Shown piece after piece: positions 28,025-35,873 of a stretch of 64,000 nucleotides of DNA (the first letter of the stretch is position 1; the number at the start of each line of letters is the position of its first letter). Source of the DNA: Pseudomonas sp. IAC-BECa141 (GTDB taxonomy: Bacteria > Pseudomonadota > Gammaproteobacteria > Pseudomonadales > Pseudomonadaceae); contig NZ_CP065410.1 in the NCBI RefSeq assembly GCF_020544405.1, forward strand, positions 682,001 through 746,000, read 5' to 3'. The translations under genes and the position numbers were made by a program. The notes beneath the pieces were generated by a model, which saw nothing but the letters and a program-made list of their open reading frames with translations, did no database searches and was not told the origin of the DNA.

Positions 28025-29727
28025 TGACCCATTCCACACCGGCCATCGTCATTCTCGGCCAGGGCGCGCTGGCCACGGCCCGACGCCTGCAGCAGGTCTA
28101 TCCGGCAGCACAGATTCACGGACTGAAAGGGCGCGTCGAAGGCGCCGACCTGACCTACAGCGAATTCGGCGCGACCCTGCGTGAGCTGTATCAACAGGAC
28201 ACGCCGATCATTGCCCTGTGCGCGGCCGGCATTGTCATCCGCACCCTGGCGCCGCTGTTGCTGGAGAAAGGCGTCGAGCCACCAGTGCTCGCCGTGGCTG
28301 AAGACGGCAGCGCCGTGGTGCCGTTGCTCGGCGGCCTCGGCGGGGTGAATGTCATGGCCCGCGAGATTGCAGCAGCGCTTGAAGTCGCTGCGGCGATCAC
28401 CACCAGCGGCGAGTTGCGTTTCGGCACCTGTCTGCTCAACCCGCCGGGCGGTTACGCGCTTGGCGATCTGGAGCAGGGCAAGCGCTTTGTCTCCGACTTG
28501 CTCGCCGGCCACAGCGTGCGCATTGATGGCGAGGCGCCGTGGCTTGAGCAGGCGCAGCTGCCGGAGGATCCACACGCGCAGCGCTCGATTCATGTGAGCA
28601 GCGATGCCCGCGCGGCGAGCGCCAGTGAGTTGCTGATTTATCCGCGCAGCGTAGCGGTGGTGGTCGGTTCAGAAGTGACCGATCTGCCGCGCGCAATTCG
28701 CGAGGCGTTGCAGCAGGCCGGTGTGGCGATTCAATCGCTGGCCTGTCTGGTGGCGGTTGATGTTCAGATGGCCAGCCCGGTCTTGCGTGAGGCAGCGCTT
28801 GAACTGGCGGTGCCGTTGCGCTTTGTCGCGCCGGCCAGTGACATCGGTGAGCTGGCTCGCGACGCCGTCCCCGACGCTCGAATCATCACGACATCCCAAG
28901 ACCTTGCCATCGCCGTGGCCGGACAGCCGCTGGACGTTTCGCGGATCGGGCGCCCGCGCGGTCGTCTGGCGGTCATCGGCCTCGGTCCGGGTGCGGCAGA
29001 GCTGATGGTGCCGGCGGTGAAAGCCGAACTGGCACGCGCCACCGATGTGCTCGGCTACGAAACCTACGTACGCATGGCCGGCCCGTTCCGCGATGATCAG
29101 GTGCAGCATTGCACCGATAACCGCGAAGAAATGCAGCGTGCCCGTCATGCCTTCAGGCTGGCCGCCGAGGGCCGTTCGGTGATTGTCGTTTCATCGGGTG
29201 ATCCGGGCGTGTTCGCCATGGCGGCGGCGGTACTCGAAGCGTTGCACGAGTCGACGGATCCGGCATGGCACAGCGTCGACCTGGAGATCCTGCCGGGTGT
29301 TTCCGCGTCACTCGCCACCGCTGCTCAGGCGGGTGCACCGCTGGGTCACGATTTCTGCGTGATGTCGCTGTCGGACAACCTCAAGCCGTGGTCGATCATC
29401 GAGAAACGCCTGGATCTGGCGGCCGAAGCGGATCTGGCGCTGGCGTTCTACAACCCGATCTCCCGTGCCCGCCCTTGGCAACTGGGGCGAGCGCTGGAAA
29501 TCGTCGCGCAACACCGCACGCCGGAAACGCCGGTGGTATTGGGGCGCGATATCGGCCGGCCAGGGCAGACACTGCGGGTGACAACATTGGGAGCGCTGAC
29601 CCCGGATCAGGTGGACATGCGCACCATGGTGTTGATCGGCTCATCCACCACTTGCACCTTCCCGCGTGCCGACGGCCGGGAGTGGGTGTATACGCCGCGC
29701 TGGTACGGGGAAAAGCCGGCAGGCTGA
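28024..29727 (+). CDS. cobJ: CbiG-CobJ fusion: cobalamin biosynthesis protein / precorrin-3B C17-methyltransferase
   Basis: 567 aa. Residues ~1-310 are CbiG/CobE-like (CAAGIVIRTLAPLL, GGLGGVNVMAREIA, and a C-terminal CobE-type domain GVAIQSLACLVAVD). Residues ~320-567 are the SAM-dependent ring-contracting methylase (VIGLGPGAAELMVPAVK, VSSGDPGVFAMAAAVLE, DNLKPWSIIEKRL, FYNPISRARPW). This fused form is known in pseudomonads. ATG at 28024 fused to the cobI stop. A long perfect hairpin follows. Confidence 0.93.
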   Translation: MTHSTPAIVILGQGALATARRLQQVYPAAQIHGLKGRVEGADLTYSEFGATLRELYQQDTPIIALCAAGIVIRTLAPLLLEKGVEPPVLAVAEDGSAVVPLLGGLGGVNVMAREIAAALEVAAAITTSGELRFGTCLLNPPGGYALGDLEQGKRFVSDLLAGHSVRIDGEAPWLEQAQLPEDPHAQRSIHVSSDARAASASELLIYPRSVAVVVGSEVTDLPRAIREALQQAGVAIQSLACLVAVDVQMASPVLREAALELAVPLRFVAPASDIGELARDAVPDARIITTSQDLAIAVAGQPLDVSRIGRPRGRLAVIGLGPGAAELMVPAVKAELARATDVLGYETYVRMAGPFRDDQVQHCTDNREEMQRARHAFRLAAEGRSVIVVSSGDPGVFAMAAAVLEALHESTDPAWHSVDLEILPGVSASLATAAQAGAPLGHDFCVMSLSDNLKPWSIIEKRLDLAAEADLALAFYNPISRARPWQLGRALEIVAQHRTPETPVVLGRDIGRPGQTLRVTTLGALTPDQVDMRTMVLIGSSTTCTFPRADGREWVYTPRWYGEKPAG

Positions 29728-29750
29728 TGCCCCTGGCTTCCAGGGAACGC

Positions 29751-29809
29751 CAGGCAATAACCGACAAGGCCGCGAATTGAATATTCGCGGCCTTGTCGGT
29801 TATTGCCTG
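29751..29809. terminator. Perfect 27-bp inverted repeat between cobJ and the convergent orphan gene
   Basis: Arms 29751-29777 and 29783-29809 are exact reverse complements with a 5-nt loop. It lies between two convergent genes and probably stops both transcripts, although neither side has a strong T tract. Unusually long and perfect for a bacterial terminator. Confidence 0.6.
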
Positions 29810-29814
29810 CAGGT

Positions 29815-30465
29815 TTATTGCTGCGATTTCCTCAATGCAAAACGGCTCGCGGTAATCTTTGAAAGTGCGGCTTCCATTTGCCTTCTTTGTGCGTTGAGTT
29901 CGCTTCGATTGAGTTTAAGAAACGCACTGCGCTGAATGAGCTTTGCAGAATTTTTGCTCCAGGACCAAAACAGGAAACTGTTCTGCTCGACGCTGGCAAC
30001 CAGCTCAATATTGAAAATGGCCAGGTGCAGGTCGCCGTTTGAGTCATACCGAGTGGGTGCAACTTGAAAGCGCCGGCCTCTATGGCTCTCGTTATCGAGC
30101 GAAAGTACTGCGGGTTTGTCGGGTTTCAGGGCATCCAGAGTGTCCATCATCGCGCTGGCCTGACGGACATCATTCATTTTCTCTGCGCTGAGTACCAGAA
30201 AGTCGGCGATGCTTCCATCAAGCACTGTCGTTGTTCTGGTCGTGACAGTACCCTGATGAAGCTTCCAGCCCAGATACATTAACGTGCGTAAATATTCTTC
30301 CAGCCAGACTTCAGAATCGGAATAGCGGTTGTGGGCCATGTCGGCTGAACGGGTGGCGACGCGGGTACAGTCAGTCAGGTCGTTATAGTCTTGAAGCGAC
30401 AAGTTGTCGATGCAGGAAATAATGTTGTGTTGAGTGAGTGCGCCAATTGGAGTCTCATTGTTCAT
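29815..30465 (-). CDS. Uncharacterised protein, member A of a three-paralogue locus
   Basis: 216 aa; I do not recognise a family. The ATG at 30465 (MNNETPIGALTQHN) has purine-rich CGAGAA upstream; an in-frame TTG at 30483 would add six residues. Predicted by eye: N-terminal helices to about residue 75, including SEVWLEEYLRTLMYLGWKL, then beta-like segments, and an end LFWSWSKNSAKLIQRSAFLKL followed by a basic C-terminal helix. No signal peptide, TM helix or catalytic motif. The same plan recurs in the two genes to the right, which are divergent from it. Its base composition is more AT-rich than the neighbours, suggesting transfer. Confidence 0.75.
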   Translation of the reverse strand: MNNETPIGALTQHNIISCIDNLSLQDYNDLTDCTRVATRSADMAHNRYSDSEVWLEEYLRTLMYLGWKLHQGTVTTRTTTVLDGSIADFLVLSAEKMNDVRQASAMMDTLDALKPDKPAVLSLDNESHRGRRFQVAPTRYDSNGDLHLAIFNIELVASVEQNSFLFWSWSKNSAKLIQRSAFLKLNRSELNAQRRQMEAALSKITASRFALRKSQQ

Positions 30466-30695
30466 CGTGTTCTCGGTTGTCAAATGGCATTTTCAATGTG
30501 CGGTGTATCTTGCAAGCTCCGGGCGGTGTTTGAAATGCAGTATTTGTAAGTATTTTGGTTTTTTAGAGTGGCGCGTGAAAGTTAATATGTTGAATTAAGT
30601 TGAGGGTGTTCGTTTGGTTGTTCGTCAGTTAGTTTTGTTTGCGCTTGAACAGTGAGCGCAAAAAAACATTACTGGTTTATGGAGTTGGAGTTGTG
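30466..30695. promoter_or_regulatory. AT-rich divergent intergenic region of the three-paralogue locus
   Basis: 230 nt between divergent genes A and B, clearly more AT-rich than the window. It must hold the promoters for both directions; several AT-rich -10-like hexamers (for example TTAATAT near 30582) are present, but I cannot choose among them. Confidence 0.4.
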
Positions 30696-31514
30696 ATGGA
30701 AAATACAAAAAACAGCGAACAATGTGTGTCGTTGGTAAAGGCACGTATCGCCAAGCGTCTGGAGTTGGGTGCTGAAGTCATTGGCACTGCGCGTGCCAAG
30801 GCCTTTTTCACGGTTGATCCGACCAGTCCGACTAAGGAGCTTGATGCAGTTGTTCTGGCGAACGCGCTGGTGGGTTATGGCGAAAATATTACCCTTGAGA
30901 ACATGGCAATTATCGAGAATCTGATCAAGTTCGCCAAACTCGAAGCGAATTTCGAGGTGCCTGGGAATAATCCGGAACAGTGGTACCACGCATTCTTGCA
31001 GTGTATGGATGACCTGGGGTGTTTCGTTGCGGATTCCGGCTACACGGTTTATGAAAAGAACGCTGCGACACTGACGATGGATAACGTCGTAGTGGATATC
31101 GTTAAGTCCGGTATTGCGGCTGCGAAAGCTGCAATTCCAGGTGCTACAGCCCTTTCCGCAATCGTTGATACAACACTCGACTCCTTGAAGAAAGAGCCCG
31201 AGGCTATCAATCTTTATAATCGTGAAGTGACCAAAGACAAAGGCGTCAGGATGGCGGTCTTGCCGTGCGACCAACTGGCGAACGGTATTATTCTGACTTC
31301 CCTGTCGTCGATAGATAGCTCAGGAAGTGAAAGTGAAACTTCGCCGCTGTTTTTCAACTGGAAAACCTCTGGGCGGAGAATCTTTCGCGGCAGTGCCTAT
31401 CTCACCTTCAATCCCCTGCGTTATTCGGAATTGAAGGCTGACCTGGAGGAGTACCTGGGCGAGCACTTCAAGGCGGCACTGAGCAAGCGTTTTGAACGAC
31501 GCAAGAAAAAATAA
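30696..31514 (+). CDS. Uncharacterised protein, member B of a three-paralogue locus
   Basis: 272 aa, family not recognised. ATG at 30696 has GGAGTTGGAG just upstream; an earlier TTG-initiated frame at 30639 is unlikely. It has the same outline as member A: helices up to the core NNPEQWYHAFLQCMDDLGCF, a central Ala-rich amphipathic stretch unique to B (about residues 135-165, SGIAAAKAAIPGATALSAIV), and an end LFFNWKTSGRRIFRGSAYLTF resembling LFWSWSKNSAKLIQRSAFLKL of A, then a basic tail RFERRKKK. The Ala-rich stretch could be membrane-active, but this is speculation. 57 nt before member C, likely one operon. Confidence 0.78.
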   Translation: MENTKNSEQCVSLVKARIAKRLELGAEVIGTARAKAFFTVDPTSPTKELDAVVLANALVGYGENITLENMAIIENLIKFAKLEANFEVPGNNPEQWYHAFLQCMDDLGCFVADSGYTVYEKNAATLTMDNVVVDIVKSGIAAAKAAIPGATALSAIVDTTLDSLKKEPEAINLYNREVTKDKGVRMAVLPCDQLANGIILTSLSSIDSSGSESETSPLFFNWKTSGRRIFRGSAYLTFNPLRYSELKADLEEYLGEHFKAALSKRFERRKKK

Positions 31515-31571
31515 CCAATGGTTGCGAAGGCTGGCGAATGTGATCGCCAGCCTTGTTGCGGAGTTAAACAG

Positions 31572-32234
31572 ATGACTTACTCGTTATATGTAAACGCGGG
31601 TGTCGTTCTGGCTGTATCGCAGGCGCTGTCCCCCGCCATTAAAAAAGATGTGCTGGATACGGTAGCTTTCGCCACGCTGGCGGCGGACGAGGATTTTCCG
31701 GGAGAGCTGAACGACGAACAATGGTTTGGTACCCACTCAGAGATGCTGACTTCCTGTGGCTGGAGTCTGTTTGCTCATGAGATGGATCAGGTGCCATTGA
31801 TCAAAGGGCAATTTCTTTCAGCAAGGGCCGCTATCGGGCATGTGGCTGAATTGCGATTGCCTGGTCACCAGGCTGCGGTGATCTCGGCTGCATTGGAGGC
31901 GCTGGCTTCAGTCACCAGAAGTGGTGAATTGCCCGAGCGATTTAGCCAGCATTGCCTGGTGAGTGACGCTCAGACGTCGTGGCTCAGGGCAATGGTCGGG
32001 ATCGTTGAAGACGATGGGATTCTTAGCATCGTTTCCGTGTCGTTCAACACTTCGGAACAATCCGGAAAAGGGAAGGTGTCGCCGGATTCTGGTCGACGAG
32101 CTACTCGTCTTACTTATGCGGCGCGTTTCAATCAGGATCAGTTTGAAGCATTCCGGCAAGACACGATCGAATGGCTGGCCCAGGAGCCGCAACCCGCGTA
32201 CATCGAAATCGGCGTGTTTTCGGGTCCAGTGTGA
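31572..32234 (+). CDS. Uncharacterised protein, member C of a three-paralogue locus
   Basis: 220 aa, family not recognised. ATG at 31572 (MTYSLYVNAGVVLAVSQ) preceded by GGAG about 10 nt upstream; the open frame extends to 31518 without support. The core LNDEQWFGTHSEMLTSCGWSL lines up with the EQW...LG motif of B and the VWLEEY...LGW motif of A, and the terminal TRLTYAARFNQDQFEAFRQDTIEWL lines up with their beta-strand-plus-helix end. More diverged than A and B. Followed by a good terminator. Confidence 0.76.
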   Translation: MTYSLYVNAGVVLAVSQALSPAIKKDVLDTVAFATLAADEDFPGELNDEQWFGTHSEMLTSCGWSLFAHEMDQVPLIKGQFLSARAAIGHVAELRLPGHQAAVISAALEALASVTRSGELPERFSQHCLVSDAQTSWLRAMVGIVEDDGILSIVSVSFNTSEQSGKGKVSPDSGRRATRLTYAARFNQDQFEAFRQDTIEWLAQEPQPAYIEIGVFSGPV

Positions 32235-32257
32235 AAGCAGGTCAGGTGCGGGCATGT

Positions 32258-32290
32258 AGTCGTGAACGGCAGGTTCACGACTTTTTCGTT
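32258..32290 (+). terminator. Terminator after the three-paralogue operon
   Basis: 10-bp perfect stem (32258-32267 / 32273-32282), 5-nt loop, then TTTTCGTTTT. Good intrinsic terminator for the plus strand, before convergent marC. Confidence 0.8.
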
Positions 32291-32334
32291 TTATCCGAAT
32301 GGTCTGGTTGTCTGGATTTTGCACGACGCCAGAT

Positions 32335-32931
32335 TCAGGGCACCAGATAGCCCTTGATGCCGGTAAATATGATCTGGGCCGCCAAGGCACAGACAAACAA
32401 CCCCATCAGTCGGCTGACAATCTGCAAACCCTGGTCTCCTAGGATCCGCTCGATGCGGTTCGACAGGTACAGCACTACGCCCACCGTGAAGCTGGCCAGC
32501 GCGATACTGAGGATCGCTGTGAGCTTGTCGTCCCAATGGGGCTGGCTCACGCCCATCACCAGGAGCGCACCGATGGTCCCGGGGCCAACCGTCAGGGGGA
32601 TGGTCAGCGGGACTATGGTTACGTCCTGCTGCACGTTATCGGCTTGTACCGCAGACTTGCCCTGGGCCATCCCCAGCGCTGAGATGAACAGCACGCTGCC
32701 GGCACCGATACGGAATGCGTCCACGGTAATGCCGAATACGTCGAAAATCACTCGGCCGAACAGATAAAGCAGGACGCTGGACACCAGTGTGGCAATCGCC
32801 ACTTTCCACGCCAGGCGACGTTGTTCCTTGCGCGAATAACCGCGGGTCAGGCTGATAAAGCAGGACAACACGAAGAACGGGCTGTAGAGCACCAGCATCT
32901 TCAGGTAAACGCTGAATAACACGTGGAGCAT
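32335..32931 (-). CDS. MarC-family integral membrane protein
   Basis: 198 aa with about six TM segments (LYSPFFVLSCFISL, VAIATLVSSVLLYLFG, AFRIGAGSVLFISALG, the conserved VPLTIPLTVGPGTIGALLV, LTAILSIALASFTVGVVL, LMGLFVCALAAQIIF). The MarC/YhgN family has no firmly known substrate. From memory, the retS-marC neighbourhood is conserved in pseudomonads. Confidence 0.92.
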   Translation of the reverse strand: MLHVLFSVYLKMLVLYSPFFVLSCFISLTRGYSRKEQRRLAWKVAIATLVSSVLLYLFGRVIFDVFGITVDAFRIGAGSVLFISALGMAQGKSAVQADNVQQDVTIVPLTIPLTVGPGTIGALLVMGVSQPHWDDKLTAILSIALASFTVGVVLYLSNRIERILGDQGLQIVSRLMGLFVCALAAQIIFTGIKGYLVP

Positions 32932-32993
32932 GGCGCGGGCTCGCTGGCGGGAAAGTCGTGGGCAGTCTATCAGGCGCTATCGGGTCTGTCGGC

Positions 32994-35771
32994 TTACGAC
33001 GGTTGAGTTGTTGCGCGGTTCTGTTGATCACGCTGGGCCACCCAGTGCTCGATCAGCTCGCGCAGTTGCGACAGCTCCACCGGTTTGGCCATGTGCCCGT
33101 CCATCCCGGCCTGACGCGCACGTTCCTTGTGTTCGGCGAGGATGTGCGCGGTCAGCGCGACGATCGGCGTACGGGTGCGCTGATTGCCGACTTCCCAGGC
33201 CCGCAGTTGCTGGGTGGCGGAGAATCCGTCGAGGATCGGCATTTCGCAGTCCATCAATACCAGGTCGTAGCGCTGGGCTTTCATCGCCTGCAAGGCCTCT
33301 TCGCCATTGCTGGCGGTGTCGGGCTGCAGGTTGAGTTTGCCGAGCATGCCGCGGATGACCTTGGTCGAAATCGTGTTGTCTTCGGCCACCAGAATGCGGA
33401 AATCGCTTGGCACCTTGACCGGCGCTGCGGGACTGGCCGGCTGCGGCTGAAACACCACTTGGCCACGGTTGCGCTGGTTCAGTTCGTCGGCCAGCGTGGT
33501 CTTGAGGGTGTAGCCGGCCACCGGTTTGGCCAGGATGCGCTTGATCCCCGAGTTGCGTGCGATGATCTTGCTCGGCGCATTGCTGATGCCGGTGAGCATG
33601 ATCAGCAGGATGTCGTGGTTCAGGCTCGGGTCTTCCTTGATCTTGGCCGCCAGTTGCATACCGGTCATGCCGGGCATGTTCTGGTCCAGCAGGACCACGT
33701 CGAAGTAATCACGAAGATGCGCCTTGGTGCGCAGCAAGGCCAATGCTTCCTTGCCCGACGGCACGGCGCTGACGTTCAGGCCCCAGGCGCTGCATTGCTG
33801 CACCAGCACCTTGCGGCAGGTGTCGTTGTCGTCGACCACCAGCACGCGCGCGCCTTGCAGCGGGCTGTCGAGGTCCGAGGTCGGGTGCTCCAGGCGATCA
33901 GGGTCCAGCGGCAGGGTCAGCCACAGCGTACTGCCCTGGTTGGCGCCGCTCTTGATGCCGAATTCGCCCTGCATCAAACGGATCAATTGGCGGGCGATCA
34001 CCAGCCCAAGATTGCCGCCCAGGCGGTTGGCCGACAGGAAGTGCTTGCTGTGCAGCTCGGCATGCATCAGTGCGTCGCGCTCTTCCTGATCCATGGGCTG
34101 GCCGCTGTCCTGAACGGCAATGCGCAGACGTGGCCCGGTGCTGCGTTCGTCGAGGGCGACCACCACCAGCACTTCGCCTTCTTCGGTTTTCTTCAGGGCG
34201 TTTTCCAGCAGGCTCAGCAACGTCTGGCGCAGACGCGTCGGATCGCCGCTGATGACCCGTGGCACTTGCGGCTGGATGAAGCTGATCAGTTCGACGTTCT
34301 GTTGCTCGGCCTTGGCGCGGTAGATGCTCAGGCAATCGTCGATCAGCGCGTTGAGGTCGAACTGCACGTCGTCCAGTTCGATCTGCCCGGACTCGAGCCG
34401 CGAGATGTCGAGGATCTCGTTGATCAGGGTCAGCAGTTCGTTGCCGGCGCTGTGGATGGTCTGCACGTAGTCGCGTTGTTTGACCGACAGCGGCGTGCCG
34501 AGCAGCAGCTCGGTCATGCCCAGTACGCCATTCATCGGCGTGCGGATTTCGTGGCTGATCTTGGCCAGGAATTCGGCCTTGGCATTGATCTCGGCGTTGC
34601 TCGCGGCGAGGTCGCGGCTGATGCTGAAGCGGCTTTCGGTGATGCTGCGCTGACGTTCGCCGAGAGCGATGCTCATCAACAGGCCACTGATACAGATAAA
34701 CCCCGTCAGGACCATGATCAAGCCCTGCGGCGCCACCAGGGTCAGCCCCAGCAAGGCCGGAAGGATGATCAACGTGCCGATGTTGAACACCACCATCGCG
34801 GCAACGAACAACCGGGCAGGGCGGTAGCCTTTCTGCCAGTGATAGAAACCCACCAGCAACATGCTCAGCCCGGCCAGGGCCACCAGCGCGTAGGTGATGA
34901 TGTTCAGCGGCAGGGTGTTGACGAACAACAGCAGCAGGCTGCAGATCACGATGAACAGGATGTCGCCGATCAGCAGCTTGTTCAGCGGATGCGGGCCGAG
35001 CGGAGCGAAGAAACGGTAGGCGAACATCAGGCCCGCAGGTGCGGTCAGCAGCAAGGCCAGGTAGGCACCGGGAGTCTGGATTGCGTGCCAGTTCGGCAGC
35101 CACGGACCGAGGAGGTTGAGCAACAGCAACAGGCTCAGGCTCAACAGGCCCTCACACACCGCGAGCCAAAGGCTGCTGCGCGAGCGGGTATAGGCGTAGC
35201 GGATCAGGTTGTGCAGGATCAGCATCGCCAGACAGCCGAAGAGCAGGCCGTAGATCAGCGTCTGATTGTGATTGGCCGCGGCCATCACCGCCGACTGCAG
35301 GGTGATGTACGGGCGCAACTGGTGATCGGAAACCAGTCGCAGGTAAACGTCGAGGGTTTTGTCGCTCTGCGGCAACGGCAGCATGAAGTCGCTGCTCGGC
35401 AGCGGTCGCTCCACCTGGGGCTGGGTGGTGCCGGTGTCGCGCTGTTCGATCAGGCGGTCGCCGTCGAGAACATACAGATTGAGGTGCGACAGGTCGGGGG
35501 CGAAAATCCGCAGCACTTGTTCGTGCTTGCCGGGCGCCAGTCTGAAGCGCAGCCACAAGGCGCCATCGGGTTCGGCCGCGGTCAGGCGGTCAAGCTCGAT
35601 AGGACTGAATTGATTGGTGTAGCGGGCGGAGCGGATATCGCTCAGTTGGAGGTTGCCCTGATCGTCAAGCAATACCGACCAGCCACTGCCTTGCGCGGCC
35701 TGGGCCGGCAGCATGCAGAGCATGGTCAACAGCGTGACAGTGAAGCCTATGGCAATCCTGAGCCAGCGCAC
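32994..35771 (-). CDS. retS: Hybrid sensor kinase RetS
   Basis: 925 aa. Order: signal peptide (to about 25), 7TMR-DISM extracellular sensor (to ~180), seven-TM region (~185-385), HisKA with SHEIRTPMNGVLG (His at residue 407), HATPase, then two receiver domains (VLVVDDNDTCRKV with DVVLLDQNMPG; ILVAEDNTISTKV with DLVLMDCEMPILDG). This architecture and the position next to purD-purH match P. aeruginosa RetS (PA4856), which blocks GacS and so lowers Gac/Rsm output, favouring motility and acute traits over biofilm and T6SS. Signal not deducible. Confidence 0.93.
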   Translation of the reverse strand: MRWLRIAIGFTVTLLTMLCMLPAQAAQGSGWSVLLDDQGNLQLSDIRSARYTNQFSPIELDRLTAAEPDGALWLRFRLAPGKHEQVLRIFAPDLSHLNLYVLDGDRLIEQRDTGTTQPQVERPLPSSDFMLPLPQSDKTLDVYLRLVSDHQLRPYITLQSAVMAAANHNQTLIYGLLFGCLAMLILHNLIRYAYTRSRSSLWLAVCEGLLSLSLLLLLNLLGPWLPNWHAIQTPGAYLALLLTAPAGLMFAYRFFAPLGPHPLNKLLIGDILFIVICSLLLLFVNTLPLNIITYALVALAGLSMLLVGFYHWQKGYRPARLFVAAMVVFNIGTLIILPALLGLTLVAPQGLIMVLTGFICISGLLMSIALGERQRSITESRFSISRDLAASNAEINAKAEFLAKISHEIRTPMNGVLGMTELLLGTPLSVKQRDYVQTIHSAGNELLTLINEILDISRLESGQIELDDVQFDLNALIDDCLSIYRAKAEQQNVELISFIQPQVPRVISGDPTRLRQTLLSLLENALKKTEEGEVLVVVALDERSTGPRLRIAVQDSGQPMDQEERDALMHAELHSKHFLSANRLGGNLGLVIARQLIRLMQGEFGIKSGANQGSTLWLTLPLDPDRLEHPTSDLDSPLQGARVLVVDDNDTCRKVLVQQCSAWGLNVSAVPSGKEALALLRTKAHLRDYFDVVLLDQNMPGMTGMQLAAKIKEDPSLNHDILLIMLTGISNAPSKIIARNSGIKRILAKPVAGYTLKTTLADELNQRNRGQVVFQPQPASPAAPVKVPSDFRILVAEDNTISTKVIRGMLGKLNLQPDTASNGEEALQAMKAQRYDLVLMDCEMPILDGFSATQQLRAWEVGNQRTRTPIVALTAHILAEHKERARQAGMDGHMAKPVELSQLRELIEHWVAQRDQQNRATTQPS

Positions 35772-35828
35772 GGCGAAATCCCTTCGTAGGTTGATGCCAG
35801 AATATAACGATGCGCAGCGTCGGAACAG

Positions 35829-35857
35829 TCCGGCAGGGGCGTTGAGCCCCTGCCGGA
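35829..35857. terminator. Hairpin between purD and retS
   Basis: 12-bp perfect stem (35829-35840 / 35846-35857) with 5-nt loop, after the purD stop on the minus strand. No T tract, so a weak or Rho-independent-like terminator at best. Confidence 0.5.
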
Positions 35858-35873
35858 AACACAGCGTAGCTTA

